Shown: piece after piece, positions 17,957 to 29,858 of the stretch
Layout: each line of letters opens with the position of its first letter
Position numbering within the stretch: position 1 is the stretch's first letter
Origin: Pelomonas sp. Root1444
Lineage (GTDB): Bacteria; Pseudomonadota; Gammaproteobacteria; Burkholderiales; Burkholderiaceae_C
Assembly: GCF_001426885.1 (NCBI RefSeq)
Contig: NZ_LMFP01000028.1
Span: forward strand, 214,760-278,759
Direction of reading: 5' to 3'
DNA length: 64,000 nt
The notes under the pieces: generated by a model
What the model was told of the DNA's origin: nothing
Databases searched by the model: none
Seen by the model: only the letters and a program-made list of their open reading frames with translations
Translations under genes and position numbers: made by a program

Positions 17957-18447
17957 CGGGCGGACGCCTGCTTCAAGGCCGCAGCGGCTTCGGGCGGCAT
18001 GTAGTTCTCGTCATGCTTGGCCAGCACCTCGTCGGCCACGAACTGCAGGCCCGCCAGCCGCCCCTGTGCGACGACGCCTTTGCCCTCGCGGAAGAGGTCG
18101 GGCAACGTGCCGCGGTAGCTGACGACGACCTGCTGCGCACCGTCGGTGACGGCAAAGCGCAGGTCGCTGCCGGCGCGCTGCACCGAGCCCGGCGCCACCA
18201 GGCCACCAAGCCGGAAGCGCTCGCCCGCCGGCGCCCTGCCCTGCACGATCTCGCTGGGCGTGATGAAGAAGACGAGGTTCTGCCGGAAGGCCTTCAGCAC
18301 CAGCCCTCCGGCCAGCGCCAGCAAGGCGAGCATGGCCAGCAGGCCCGCCAGTCGCAGGTGGCGCGGCTTCGTCACCCGGGCGCGCGGCCGCCCGGAGCCC
18401 GGGTGAGCCTCGGGGGGCAGCGAGCCTTGGCGAGCGTGGGGGCTCAT
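17953..18447 (-). CDS. ccmE: CcmE heme chaperone
   Basis: This 164-aa protein holds heme covalently in the periplasm before passing it to CcmF. A single N-terminal helix ([20 protein letters not shown]) anchors a beta-barrel domain. The heme-binding motif [10 protein letters not shown] contains His145, which bonds heme, and Tyr149. I chose ATG at 18447 because it overlaps the ccmD stop (ATGA) and follows a TGAGGA ribosome site. This gives an Arg/Pro-rich N-terminal extension of 24 residues; an in-frame GTG at 18375 would give a more typical 140-aa form. Confidence 0.92.
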   Translation of the reverse strand: MSPHARQGSLPPEAHPGSGRPRARVTKPRHLRLAGLLAMLALLALAGGLVLKAFRQNLVFFITPSEIVQGRAPAGERFRLGGLVAPGSVQRAGSDLRFAVTDGAQQVVVSYRGTLPDLFREGKGVVAQGRLAGLQFVADEVLAKHDENYMPPEAAAALKQASAR

Positions 18448-18542
18448 TTCCTCAGGCTCCAGAGTTCCAGCGCGATGCCCGCTGCCACGGCGGCGAGCGC
18501 AGCCCACACGAAAGGCGCATGTGCGCCGAACAGCACCGTCAT
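18444..18542 (-). CDS. ccmD: CcmD small heme exporter subunit
   Basis: This 32-aa peptide is a single membrane helix ([20 protein letters not shown]) with a short basic tail, SLRK. CcmD stabilises the CcmABCD complex and helps release heme-loaded CcmE. It overlaps the stops and starts of ccmC and ccmE by 4 bp on each side, which together with its place in the operon decides the call; it is shorter than the 50-70 aa usual in enterics. Confidence 0.85.
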   Translation of the reverse strand: MTVLFGAHAPFVWAALAAVAAGIALELWSLRK

Positions 18543-19291
18543 GCGGCGCTCCCCAAGGCGCGCGGCCAGCGGGTTTCGGTCCCGACGCGCACCTGCAGCA
18601 GCCGGCGCGCCCGTGTCAGCACGGCAGCGGCGGCATAGGCCCAGAAGCCAGCGGTGGCCAGCAGCAGGCCCGCCAGCATCTCCGGCGCGATGGCGCTGCC
18701 GCGCGGGCCGACGGAGGCGCCCTGGTGCAGCGTGTTCCACCAGCTGACGGAGAAGTACAGCACCGGCAGGTTGAGGGCGCCAACGAGCGCGAGCAGCGCG
18801 CCGGCATGGTCGCCGCGGCGGGGGTCGTCGGGGGTGTCGACCGCCGAGGTCAGCGCGATGAAGCCGACGTAGAGCAAGGCCAGCAGCAGGGCGGAAGTGA
18901 GGCGCGCGTCCCACACCCACCAGGTGCCCCAGGTCGGCCGCCCCCAGAGCGCGCCGGTCAGCAGCGTCAACACCGCGAAGAGCGCGCCGCTGGGGGCCAG
19001 TGCCCGCATCAGCACGAAGGCCAGCCGCGTGCGCCAGGCCAGGCCCCACAACGCCCAGGCGGCCATGGCGCCGTAGCAGACCATGGCGATCCACGCCGCC
19101 GGCACGTGCACGTAGAGGATGCGGTAGGCCTCGCCCTGCTGGGCGTCCGTCGGGGCGATGAAAAGCCCAAGCACCAGGCCGGCCAGGATGCCGAGGGCGG
19201 CGAGCCCCCACAGCGCAGGCAGCAGCCGGCCGCTGAGCGTCAGGAAGTGGGCGGGGCTGGCGTAGCGCCAGAGAGGGTGCGGCGTGGTCAT
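18539..19291 (-). CDS. ccmC: CcmC heme handling protein
   Basis: This 250-aa protein has six membrane helices and the tryptophan-rich heme motif in [21 protein letters not shown]. CcmC binds heme at the periplasmic face and attaches it to CcmE. Periplasmic histidines for heme ligation are present in YVHVPAAW and in [11 protein letters not shown] chose the ATG at 19291, which shares one base with the ccmB stop; the frame remains open upstream without homology. It overlaps ccmD by 4 bp. Confidence 0.94.
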   Translation of the reverse strand: MTTPHPLWRYASPAHFLTLSGRLLPALWGLAALGILAGLVLGLFIAPTDAQQGEAYRILYVHVPAAWIAMVCYGAMAAWALWGLAWRTRLAFVLMRALAPSGALFAVLTLLTGALWGRPTWGTWWVWDARLTSALLLALLYVGFIALTSAVDTPDDPRRGDHAGALLALVGALNLPVLYFSVSWWNTLHQGASVGPRGSAIAPEMLAGLLLATAGFWAYAAAAVLTRARRLLQVRVGTETRWPRALGSAA

Positions 19292-19953
19292 CAGTCGAGC
19301 ATCAGTGAAAGCGTGGCGGCGATGCCCCAGGGGACAAGCGCCAGAAGTACGGCCAGCCAGGCGCCGAGCAGCAGCAGGGCCGCGGGCGCGTTGCTGCTCC
19401 CCTGGGCGGCGGCCGTGCCGAAGACCAGCACCGGCACCTGCAGCGGCAGCAGCAGCAAGGCCAGCAGCCCCGCACCGGCCCGTGCATGCAGCACCAGCGC
19501 GGCGCCCAGGCCGCCCAGCAGGGTCAGCGCCGGCGTGCCCAGCAGCAGGCTGAGCGCCAGCGGGCCCGCGTCGTCCACGCCGAAGGCCAGCGCCAGCAAC
19601 GGCGCCAGCAGCACCAGCGGCAGGCCGGTCAAGCCCCAGTGCACCGCCAGTTTCAGGGCCACGGCCAGCGGGCGGGGCAGCGGCGCGAGCCACCACTGCT
19701 CCAGGCTCCCGTCGGCGAGGTCGGCGGCGAACAGCCGCGGCAGCGGCAGCAGGCTGGCCAGCAGCGCAGCGATCCACAGCAGGCCCGGCGCCAGCTCGCG
19801 CAGCCGCGCGGGCTCGGGCCCCAGGCCGAGCGGGAACATCAACGCCACGCCGATGACGAAGGCCAGCGGCGTGAGCCACTCCGCCGGCTGACGCCAGCTG
19901 CTGCACCACTCCCGCCCCGCCAGCGCGCGGGCGCCCTGCCAAGCCGGCGCCAT
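19291..19953 (-). CDS. ccmB: CcmB heme exporter membrane subunit
   Basis: This 220-aa protein has six hydrophobic helices and pairs with CcmA as the membrane part of the ABC unit that releases holo-CcmE from CcmC. Family features include LFAADLADGSLEQWWLAPLP and the C-terminal VPWGIAATLSLML. It shares one base with ccmA at its start and one with ccmC at its end. Confidence 0.92.
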   Translation of the reverse strand: MAPAWQGARALAGREWCSSWRQPAEWLTPLAFVIGVALMFPLGLGPEPARLRELAPGLLWIAALLASLLPLPRLFAADLADGSLEQWWLAPLPRPLAVALKLAVHWGLTGLPLVLLAPLLALAFGVDDAGPLALSLLLGTPALTLLGGLGAALVLHARAGAGLLALLLLPLQVPVLVFGTAAAQGSSNAPAALLLLGAWLAVLLALVPWGIAATLSLMLD

Positions 19954-20579
19954 CAGTGGCCCCCGACGTGCAGCGTGCGCACCGGCTGCTTCAACGGCAG
20001 GGGTTGGTGGCTGGTGAAGACGGCGCTGCCGCCCTCGCGGGCATGCCGGTCCAGGCGCTGGGCGAGCCGGTCCACCATGGCAGCGTCCAGCGCCGCCACC
20101 GGTTCATCCAGCACCCACAGAGGCGCCACATGCGGCAGCCACAGCCTCGCCAGCGCCGCGCGGCGCCGCTGGCCGGCCGAGAGCCGCGCCAGGCGCTGGC
20201 CTGCCAGGTCGCGCAGCCCGACAGGGGCGAGGGCCGCCAGCGCCTCGGCCGCGCTGCAGGGATGGCCCGCCAGCGCGGCGCCGCTGCGCAGCTGCTCGAT
20301 GACCGTGAACACGTCCTTCAGCCCGGGGCTGTGCCCGAGGTAGAGCAGTTCGTGCTCGACATGCACGCGCCCGGCGTGCGGCCCGCTCAGGCCGCAGATG
20401 AGCCGCAACAGGCTGGTCTTGCCGCTGCCGTTGGCGCCTTGCACCCAGAGCAGCTCGCCGGGGTGCAGCGCCAGGTCCAACCCCTCGAACAGCAGGCGGC
20501 CGCCGCGCGACTGTGCCAACTGCTGAAGCAGCAGCACGGGAGAAGGAGCAAGGGCTGGAGAGGCCGCAGCGAGTGACAT
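19953..20579 (-). CDS. ccmA: CcmA ABC ATPase
   Basis: This 208-aa ATPase has Walker A G48-ANGSGKT, signature LSAGQRRRAALARLWL, Walker B LWVLDEPVAALD and the switch His in FTSHQP. With CcmB, CcmC and CcmD it frees heme-loaded CcmE. It is the first gene of the nine-gene ccm operon. Its 210-bp upstream region is shared with the divergent universal stress gene and contains an FNR-type box at 20709-20722, so low-oxygen control of both directions is possible. Confidence 0.93.
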   Translation of the reverse strand: MSLAAASPALAPSPVLLLQQLAQSRGGRLLFEGLDLALHPGELLWVQGANGSGKTSLLRLICGLSGPHAGRVHVEHELLYLGHSPGLKDVFTVIEQLRSGAALAGHPCSAAEALAALAPVGLRDLAGQRLARLSAGQRRRAALARLWLPHVAPLWVLDEPVAALDAAMVDRLAQRLDRHAREGGSAVFTSHQPLPLKQPVRTLHVGGH

Positions 20580-20708
20580 GCCGCCACTCTAGGCAGGCGC
20601 GTTTCGCGGGCCAACGAAGCAAATCGAGGGAGCTTGGTTGATCCTTGCTGGCCGCACGGCGCCCGGCCAAGTCGGCGCCGGACTGCTCGCGGTTGTCGCT
20701 GCAATCTG

Positions 20709-20722
20709 TTGATCGCCGTCAA
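20709..20722. promoter_or_regulatory. FNR/Anr/Dnr-type box
   Basis: TTGATCGCCGTCAA differs from the FNR consensus TTGAT-N4-ATCAA by one base. It is 68 nt ahead of the universal stress gene and 130 nt ahead of the divergent ccmA. I could not place a -10 element with confidence for either gene. Confidence 0.6.
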
Positions 20723-20789
20723 GGGTCCGGCAGCCCGGTTGGCGAACCATGCAGGTATTCAACCGCGCAATCGCGCAAAGGAAACTGCG

Positions 20790-21635
20790 ATGGGCATCAA
20801 GAGCATCCTCGTCCACCTCGACAACGGCAGCAACGTGCAAGGGCGCGTGGCCGCGGCAGCAGCGCTGGCCCGCCGGCACGACGCCCACCTGATCGGCCTG
20901 GCGCCGACCGGTTGGATCGCGCTGCCGCCTGGCGGGGCGCTGGCCTGGGGGGCGCCGGCCTACCAGCAAGCCACGCTGGAGCAGCAGCGCGCGAACGCGG
21001 ACGACTGCGTGCGGCGCTTCCTGAAGCAGGCGGACAGCCTCGGCGTGTTGTCCTTCGAAGGACGGGTCGCCACCGGCTATGCGGCCGAGACCATGATCCT
21101 GGCGGCTCGCTATTGCGACCTGGCGGTCGTCACCCAGTTCAACCCCGACGAATCGAACGCCGCGCAATCGCCGCAGATGCCGCAGGACGTGCTGCTCGAA
21201 TCGGGCCGCCCCGTGCTCGTGCTGCCCTATGCCGGGGAATGCGAAGTGCCGCCGGACGCCCGCGTGCTGGTGGGCTGGGACGGCAGCCGCGAGGCGGCGC
21301 GCGCCATGCGCGACGCGCTGCCGCTGATGCGGACGGCGGCCAGCGTCGAGGTGGTCGTGTTCGACAAGCCGGAGGACGTCGACACCCGCCACGGCCCCCT
21401 GCCCGGCGCCGACATCGGGCTGTGGCTGGCCCGCCATGGGCTGAATGTGAAGGTCAACTACGTGCCCATCAAGGTCGCAGCGGGTGCGGCCCTGTTGTCC
21501 CACGCCGCGGACATGGGCGCCCAGCTGATCGTCGCGGGCGGCTATGGCCACTCGCGCTTCCGCGAGTCGGTGCTGGGTGGTGTGACGCGCACGCTGGTGA
21601 CCACGTCACCGGTGCCGGTGCTGTTCTCGCACTGA
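20790..21635 (+). CDS. Two-domain universal stress protein (UspA family)
   Basis: This 281-aa protein contains two tandem Usp domains (about residues 1-150 and 155-281). The C-terminal one keeps the ATP-binding pattern G-x2-G-x9-G(S/T) in GGYGHSRFRESVLGGVT; the N-terminal copy is less conserved. Tandem Usp proteins are often induced by low oxygen or stationary phase, and the FNR-type box upstream fits this. I chose ATG at 20790 because an AAAGGA ribosome site precedes it and the fold begins at once (MGIKSILVHLD). The gene stands alone, divergent from the ccm operon and convergent with the EAL response regulator. Confidence 0.88.
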   Translation: MGIKSILVHLDNGSNVQGRVAAAAALARRHDAHLIGLAPTGWIALPPGGALAWGAPAYQQATLEQQRANADDCVRRFLKQADSLGVLSFEGRVATGYAAETMILAARYCDLAVVTQFNPDESNAAQSPQMPQDVLLESGRPVLVLPYAGECEVPPDARVLVGWDGSREAARAMRDALPLMRTAASVEVVVFDKPEDVDTRHGPLPGADIGLWLARHGLNVKVNYVPIKVAAGAALLSHAADMGAQLIVAGGYGHSRFRESVLGGVTRTLVTTSPVPVLFSH

Positions 21636-21648
21636 GCTGAGCGCCCCG

Positions 21649-21672
21649 CCCGGCGGGAGTGAGTCCCGCGGG
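21649..21672. terminator. Hairpin between convergent genes
   Basis: Positions 21649-21658 pair with 21664-21672 (nine pairs with one bulged G) around a 5-nt loop. It lies between the stops of the universal stress gene and the EAL response regulator gene. There is no T-run, so it is a possible two-way terminator only. Confidence 0.45.
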
Positions 21673-21688
21673 TCAGCCGGCGCCGCGT

Positions 21689-24010
21689 TCAGTGGTCGAG
21701 CGGCGCCTGCCGCCTCGGTACGGCGGCCTCGCCCGCGAGGAGGCCTTGCTGCGGCTGCAACTGCAGCTGCCGCCCCTCCGTCAGCGTGCGGGCATAGTCG
21801 TCGGCAGGAACCGGGCGGCTGAAGTAGTAACCCTGCATCTGGTCGCAGCCGCTGCGGCGCAGGAACTCGAGTTGCTCCACGGTCTCGACGCCCTCGGCGA
21901 TGACCTGCATGTGCATGCTGTGCGCCATGGAGATGATGGCCAGCGCGATGGCGCCATCCTGTTCGCCACGGGAGATGTCGGTGACGAAGGCGCGGTCGAT
22001 CTTGACCGAGTTGAAGGGAAAGAGCTTCAGGTAGGCCAGCGAGGAATAGCCGGTACCGAAGTCGTCCAGCGACAGGTGCAGGCCGAACTCACGGAAGTCC
22101 TGCATGGTGCGCTCGGCATCGGCCGGGTCCTGCATGACCAGGGTCTCGGTCACCTCGAGTTCGATGGCGCCGGCCTGGAGCGCGTTGTCCCGCAGGGCCT
22201 GCTCGATGCACAAGCGCACGCGCCCTTCGCGGAACTGCAACGCCGACAGGTTGACGGCGACCGGCAGGATCGGGACGCCCCGTGCCCGCCACGCCGCCTG
22301 CTGGGCGCAAACCGCCTGGATGACCCATTCGCCGATGGGCACGATCAGGCCGGTCTCCTCCGCCACGGCCATGAACTCGCCTGGGCCCAACAACCCGCGC
22401 GTCGGATGCCGCCAGCGGATCAGCGCCTCGGCGCCGGTGATGCGGCCCTGCAGCAGGTCGACCTTGGGCTGGAAATGCAGCACGAACTGCTGCCGCGCCA
22501 GCGCCTCTCGCAACAGGCGCTCCATCTCATGCTTTTCGGCCATGCGGGCGTTCATCTCGGGCGAGTAGGTGGCATGCTTCTCGCCCGACAGCCGCGCCTG
22601 CTTGAGCGCCGCCTCGGCATTGCGGAACAGCGATTCGGCGTCCATGCCGTCGTCGGGGTAGACCGCCAGGCCGAAATGCGCGTCCAGGGTCACCTCGGCA
22701 CCGTGGATTGCGGCGGGCTTGCCGACGATGTCGTCGAGCGTGCGCAGCAATGCGGTGATGTCTTCATCGCCGTGGTACGGGCCGGCGATCGCGAAGTTGT
22801 CGCCGGCGACGCGGGCGACGCTGTGGCTGCGCGAGAACTCGGCTGCGAGCCGCTGGCCAAGTTGGCGCAGCAGCTGGTCGCCGACGTGGCGCCCGTGGGC
22901 ATCGTTGACGCGCTTGAAGCGGCTCAGGTTGGCCACGACGGCCACCACCGTGCGCCCTGCCGCCGCCGCCGACTGGATGGCCAGGCCCAGGTGGTCGAGG
23001 AAGACGTGGTTGTTGGGCAGGCCCGTCAACGCGTCGTAGCGCGACAGGTAATGGACCTTCTCCTCCTGCTCGATGTGCTTGAGCGCGAACGAGATGTCGC
23101 CGGCCAGCTCGCCGAGCAGCTTGAGCTCGTCGTCGTCGAAGAGATGCGCGTCACGGGCATAGAGCGTGATGACGCCGACCGCGCGGTCCCAGGGCGTCAG
23201 CGGCAGCGCGATCGCCGAGGCGAAACCGAGCGCCCGCGCATCGGTGCAGACGGCGTCGGTCGCCGGGTCCACCTCGGCGAGGTCGTTGCAGTACACGGGG
23301 TTGCCGCCGTCCAGCGCCTTGTACGGCAGCGCGCGCCGGTGCGGCAGCGCGGCCTTGGAGAGCGTCAGGCGCAGGCGGTCCAGTTGCTGGGCGCTCAGCC
23401 CGCGGGTGGCGACCGGGTCGAGCGCTGCCAGCGGGCCGTGGGCCAGCGCGACCCAGGCCATGGCAAAGCCACCGTCCTCCGCCGCGATGCGGCAGGCTTC
23501 GTCCAGCAGCGCCTGCCGGTCGCGCAGCCGCACGATGGCCGAGTTGATGCCGCTCTGCACGGTCTTGATGCGGTTGAGCCGGCCGATCTTGAGCTGCTGG
23601 GCCTCCAGCTGCTGGACGTAGCGCTCCAGCATGGAGGCCCGCACCAGCGACAGGTGGGTACGCACGCGCGCCAGCACCAGGGCCGGCGACACCGGCTTGA
23701 CGATGTAGTCCACGGCGCCGCACTCGAAACCCGCGGCCTCGTCGCCGGCCTCGGCGAGCGCGGTGACGAAGATGACGGCGATGTGTTCGGTCTGCGGGTC
23801 GGCCTTCAGGCGCCGGCAGACCTCGTAGCCGTCCAGGTCGGGCATCTGCACGTCGAGCAGGATCAGCGCCGGCTGATGCTTGGCGGCGGCGGCCAGGCAC
23901 TCGGTACCACTGCGCGCGAAAACGAGCGGGTAATGCGGCGAGAGGATCTGCTTCAACGTCGCGAGGTTGGTCGCTTCGTCGTCGACGGCCAGGATGGGTC
24001 GGGTTGACAT
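21689..24010 (-). CDS. Response regulator with GAF, degenerate GGDEF and EAL
   Basis: This 773-aa protein starts with a receiver domain (acidic pair Asp10-Asp11, phospho-acceptor Asp53 in LILLDVQMPDLDG, Lys in DYIVKPVS). A GAF domain covers about residues 155-315, a GGDEF-like domain about 335-500 and an EAL domain about 515-760. The GGDEF signature is replaced by AGDNF near residue 402, so cyclase activity is unlikely. The EAL part keeps E528-A-L, the DDFGTGYSSLAYLK metal/substrate motif and VKIDRAFV, which predicts c-di-GMP hydrolysis. It lies 122 bp downstream of a hybrid histidine kinase and is its likely partner. The output would be lowered c-di-GMP on phosphorylation, or the reverse. 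Confidence 0.92.
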   Translation of the reverse strand: MSTRPILAVDDEATNLATLKQILSPHYPLVFARSGTECLAAAAKHQPALILLDVQMPDLDGYEVCRRLKADPQTEHIAVIFVTALAEAGDEAAGFECGAVDYIVKPVSPALVLARVRTHLSLVRASMLERYVQQLEAQQLKIGRLNRIKTVQSGINSAIVRLRDRQALLDEACRIAAEDGGFAMAWVALAHGPLAALDPVATRGLSAQQLDRLRLTLSKAALPHRRALPYKALDGGNPVYCNDLAEVDPATDAVCTDARALGFASAIALPLTPWDRAVGVITLYARDAHLFDDDELKLLGELAGDISFALKHIEQEEKVHYLSRYDALTGLPNNHVFLDHLGLAIQSAAAAGRTVVAVVANLSRFKRVNDAHGRHVGDQLLRQLGQRLAAEFSRSHSVARVAGDNFAIAGPYHGDEDITALLRTLDDIVGKPAAIHGAEVTLDAHFGLAVYPDDGMDAESLFRNAEAALKQARLSGEKHATYSPEMNARMAEKHEMERLLREALARQQFVLHFQPKVDLLQGRITGAEALIRWRHPTRGLLGPGEFMAVAEETGLIVPIGEWVIQAVCAQQAAWRARGVPILPVAVNLSALQFREGRVRLCIEQALRDNALQAGAIELEVTETLVMQDPADAERTMQDFREFGLHLSLDDFGTGYSSLAYLKLFPFNSVKIDRAFVTDISRGEQDGAIALAIISMAHSMHMQVIAEGVETVEQLEFLRRSGCDQMQGYYFSRPVPADDYARTLTEGRQLQLQPQQGLLAGEAAVPRRQAPLDH

Positions 24011-24069
24011 CGCCTGCTACCTTTGCTCGTTTCAGTCATCCATTGCGCCGTCGCGGCACCCGCAGCGCT

Positions 24070-24084
24070 CGGCCTGCAAGGCCG
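24070..24084 (-). terminator. Small hairpin between kinase and regulator genes
   Basis: CGGCCT at 24070-24075 pairs perfectly with AGGCCG at 24079-24084 around three bases, in the 122-bp gap between the histidine kinase and the response regulator gene. It could reduce read-through from the receptor operon. No T-run follows. Confidence 0.3.
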
Positions 24085-24132
24085 ACCAGGCCGGCTCGCG
24101 TTCAGCGATGCGGTGTTGGGCGAGGGGCGGTT

Positions 24133-27117
<2,985 letters not shown>

Positions 27118-27711
27118 TCAAGGCCTTCCCGTGTCCACGCGTTGTGCGACGGCCAGCAGCCGCGAACTCACCTTGAGACCCTGGCGCTCCGCGTTGGCCA
27201 TCGAGATCTCGAAGCGGATGCGGTTGTCCACCGTCACGAAGTTGATGACGCAGCCGGCTTCCATGGCGCCGGGCACGTCGGAGATCGTCAGCGTGGGCGA
27301 GGCCTTGTAGGGCTCCAGCAGGCGCTTGAGCTGGGCGGCATCCGCCCCGCCCACGAAGACCAGCTGGACGCCGCGCACCGCCTCGCCGGCCTTCAGGACG
27401 CGCACCTCGACCGGGTGCTCGTTCATCGCGCGGGCCGGCTTGAGCTTGCCGAGTTCGTCCGCGATGTCGCCCGCGCCGACGATGCCGATGGTGAAGGGTG
27501 CCGTCGCATCCGCGAAGGTGCCGGGCGGCCAGTCGACGTGGCCGATGAATTTGTACAGGTAGGCGGCCTTGACCTGCGCGCCCAGCGGCTTGCCGTCGTT
27601 GTCGCCAGCGTTTGCGCCGCCCAGCGCAGCACAGGCCAGCAGGCCCGCGGTCGACCACCGCTGCAGGGGCGCCGCGCACCAGCATGTGACGAGGCTGCGG
27701 CGGGCTTGCAT
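27118..27711 (-). CDS. YfiR-like (DUF4154) periplasmic protein
   Basis: This 197-aa protein has an N-terminal signal segment (STAGLLACAALGGANAG) and the YfiR/DUF4154 fold markers: QVKAAYLYKFIGHVDWP, then a C-terminal INFVTVDNRIRFEI and LKVSSRLLAVA. In Pseudomonas aeruginosa YfiR represses the cyclase YfiN in the periplasm and responds to redox and envelope state. Here the mature part keeps only one Cys (EAGCVINF), so the disulfide control of YfiR seems absent. I chose ATG at 27711, which shares a base with the receptor stop. It is sandwiched between a TonB-dependent receptor and a CHASE8-like kinase, so the natural partner is the kinase. Confidence 0.87.
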   Translation of the reverse strand: MQARRSLVTCWCAAPLQRWSTAGLLACAALGGANAGDNDGKPLGAQVKAAYLYKFIGHVDWPPGTFADATAPFTIGIVGAGDIADELGKLKPARAMNEHPVEVRVLKAGEAVRGVQLVFVGGADAAQLKRLLEPYKASPTLTISDVPGAMEAGCVINFVTVDNRIRFEISMANAERQGLKVSSRLLAVAQRVDTGRP

Positions 27712-29657
27712 CAGGGCCTCACGGTGACGGTCAGCTGCACCGTGCGGCCCACCTGGATCGGGTTCGCACCCGCCAGGCCGCCCTGCGGGAACTCGCGATG
27801 CTGGGCATGGAGCAGGTTGCGGCCGGACAGCGCGAACTCCAGCCGGTCGGAGTGGCGCCAGCCCAGCCGTGCATCGGCCTCGTTGTAGCCGGGCACGTTG
27901 GTGAAGCGCAGCGCCGCCACGCGCCGCAGCGTCACGTCGAGATCGACGCCCTCCGCCAGCGACCAGGACGACTGCAGCCGCAGCTGGTAGCGCGGGTCGT
28001 TGCCCGGCGCGATGGATGCGATGTTGGCGCCGCTGAAGCCCTCGTGCATCCAGGTCAGGCCGGCCTGCATCGTCCAGCCCCGGCGCACCAGGTAGCGCCC
28101 CCCGGCCTCGACGCCGTAGACGTTGGCCGTCGCCCCGTTGATCAGCACGAAGCTGCGGTCGCTGAGCCGGCGGTAGTTGCGCAGGCTGGTGTAGCGGCTG
28201 CCGAACAGCGTCAGCGAATAGGACAGCTGCTCGCTCGGCTGGCCGCGCAGGCCCAGCTCCAGCGTCTTGGCGATCTCGGAGCGGAAGTTGGGGCCGCCGG
28301 CCAGTTGGTACGGCGGCTGGGCCGGCGCGAACAGCTCGACGTCGACCCGCGAGGGGGTGCGCACGGCGCGGGAGGCCGCACCCCACAGCAGCAGCCCGGG
28401 CGACGGCTTCCAGGCCAGCCGCGCGCTGGGCATCCACTCGGTGCCCGAGTAGCTGTTGTGCTCGACCCGTGTGCCCAGCGTCGCCGTCGTGGCGGCCGAC
28501 AGCGACCGCTCGTACTGGGCGAAGGCGTTCGTCCAATGCAGGCTGCGCGAGGGCGGCAGGAAGGTCAGCCGGCCGTAGTTGCCGACGTCGTCGCTGGCCT
28601 GCCGGTGGCCGCCGCCGAAGATCCACTGGCTGCCCTCGCCGGCCGGCAGCAGGTATTGCAGGTCCACGTCCAGGATGCGCAGGCTCTCGGTGTACGAACC
28701 CGGGATGTCGCGCCAGGAGCGGTCGACGTAGCCCTGCAGGTTCAGCGTCGCACCGTCGTCCAGCATGCGCGACCAGCGGGCCAGCAGGTTGGCGCCATGG
28801 TGGCGCTGGTCGGCCGCAGCGGCCTGGTTGATCGATTCCTTGTAGGCGTCGCCCTGCAGCGTCAACGCCCCGCCGGCGGCATCGGCATCGCTGCGAAAAC
28901 CCAGCTGCAGCTTCTCGAACCCGTCGCCGGCGTCGATGCCGCTGGCGCGTTCGCTGTCGCGGCGCTTGTTGTACTTGGCATAGACGCGCAGCGCGCCGCC
29001 CTCGCCATAGCGCCAGCCCTGGCGCAGCGACAGCGCCTGGCTCAGGTTGCCCCCGGCGGCCTGGGCCAGCGTGCCGACGCTGGCGCTGGCGGCGGTGGTG
29101 ATGACGTTGATGACGCCGTTGACCGCATTGGCGCCCCACAGCGTGCCGCCCGGGCCACTGACGACCTCGATGCGCTCCACGTCGCCCAGCGGCACGTCCT
29201 GCGTCTCCCAGAACACGCCCGAGTACAGCGGCGTGTAGACGCTGCGGCCGTCGACCAGCACCAGCAGCTTGTTCGCCGTGGCCGAATTGAAGCCGCGCGC
29301 GCTGATCGCGTATTGGCTGGCATTGATGCGCGCGACATGCAGGTTGGGCGCCAGTCGCAGGGCTTCGGCGAGGGTGTTGACGCCGGCACGGTGGATCGCC
29401 TCCTTCGTGATGACGTAGACCGAGGCCGGCGCATCGCCCAGGCGCTGCTCGCGTTTGGATACCGACGTGACCTCGATGTCACCGAGTTGTTCGAGCGAGA
29501 GGTCGGCGAGGTTGGTTGCGGTGTTCGCCATGGCGCCCGCCGAGGCCAGCATGCACAGCACTGCCAGGGCTCCCATGGCAGGGCGCGCCCCGCCGCGGGG
29601 CTTCAAGCATTGCAGTTCCGTCTCCCGTCTCCCCCGGCCGCTCGCTTGATCGGACAT
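27711..29657 (-). CDS. TonB-dependent receptor of a YfiR module
   Basis: This 648-aa receptor has a signal region ending near AGAMANT, a plug domain at about residues 60-175 (DAPASVYVITKEAIHRAG, VEVVSGPGGTLWGANAVNGV-like motifs) and a barrel ending in VQLTVTVRP. A TonB-box-like EVTSVSK lies before the plug. It has no STN domain. It belongs to the compact group of receptors with the ARGFNSATANKLLVLVDGR signature that also includes colicin I/vitamin B12-like receptors. It is the first gene of the run and is followed, with a 1-bp overlap, by the YfiR-like gene, so an outer-membrane ligand may be the signal for the kinase. Confidence 0.9.
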   Translation of the reverse strand: MSDQASGRGRRETELQCLKPRGGARPAMGALAVLCMLASAGAMANTATNLADLSLEQLGDIEVTSVSKREQRLGDAPASVYVITKEAIHRAGVNTLAEALRLAPNLHVARINASQYAISARGFNSATANKLLVLVDGRSVYTPLYSGVFWETQDVPLGDVERIEVVSGPGGTLWGANAVNGVINVITTAASASVGTLAQAAGGNLSQALSLRQGWRYGEGGALRVYAKYNKRRDSERASGIDAGDGFEKLQLGFRSDADAAGGALTLQGDAYKESINQAAAADQRHHGANLLARWSRMLDDGATLNLQGYVDRSWRDIPGSYTESLRILDVDLQYLLPAGEGSQWIFGGGHRQASDDVGNYGRLTFLPPSRSLHWTNAFAQYERSLSAATTATLGTRVEHNSYSGTEWMPSARLAWKPSPGLLLWGAASRAVRTPSRVDVELFAPAQPPYQLAGGPNFRSEIAKTLELGLRGQPSEQLSYSLTLFGSRYTSLRNYRRLSDRSFVLINGATANVYGVEAGGRYLVRRGWTMQAGLTWMHEGFSGANIASIAPGNDPRYQLRLQSSWSLAEGVDLDVTLRRVAALRFTNVPGYNEADARLGWRHSDRLEFALSGRNLLHAQHREFPQGGLAGANPIQVGRTVQLTVTVRP

Positions 29658-29858
29658 GCCGCCTCTTCAGCTATTTGGTCAGTTCATTCTGGAAGTCATG
29701 TTGCTGGGAGGCAATGGCGTGGCAATGGCCTCCATGCTGGCAGGGTTTTTAGGGGATCGGCGGGGCCGGACAGCGCGATGGCCCGAGCCACTACGATGCC
29801 GCCCCTGGACATGGGATGTGGGACCGATGCGTTGGATGGATTTGTCTGAGATGGGTGG

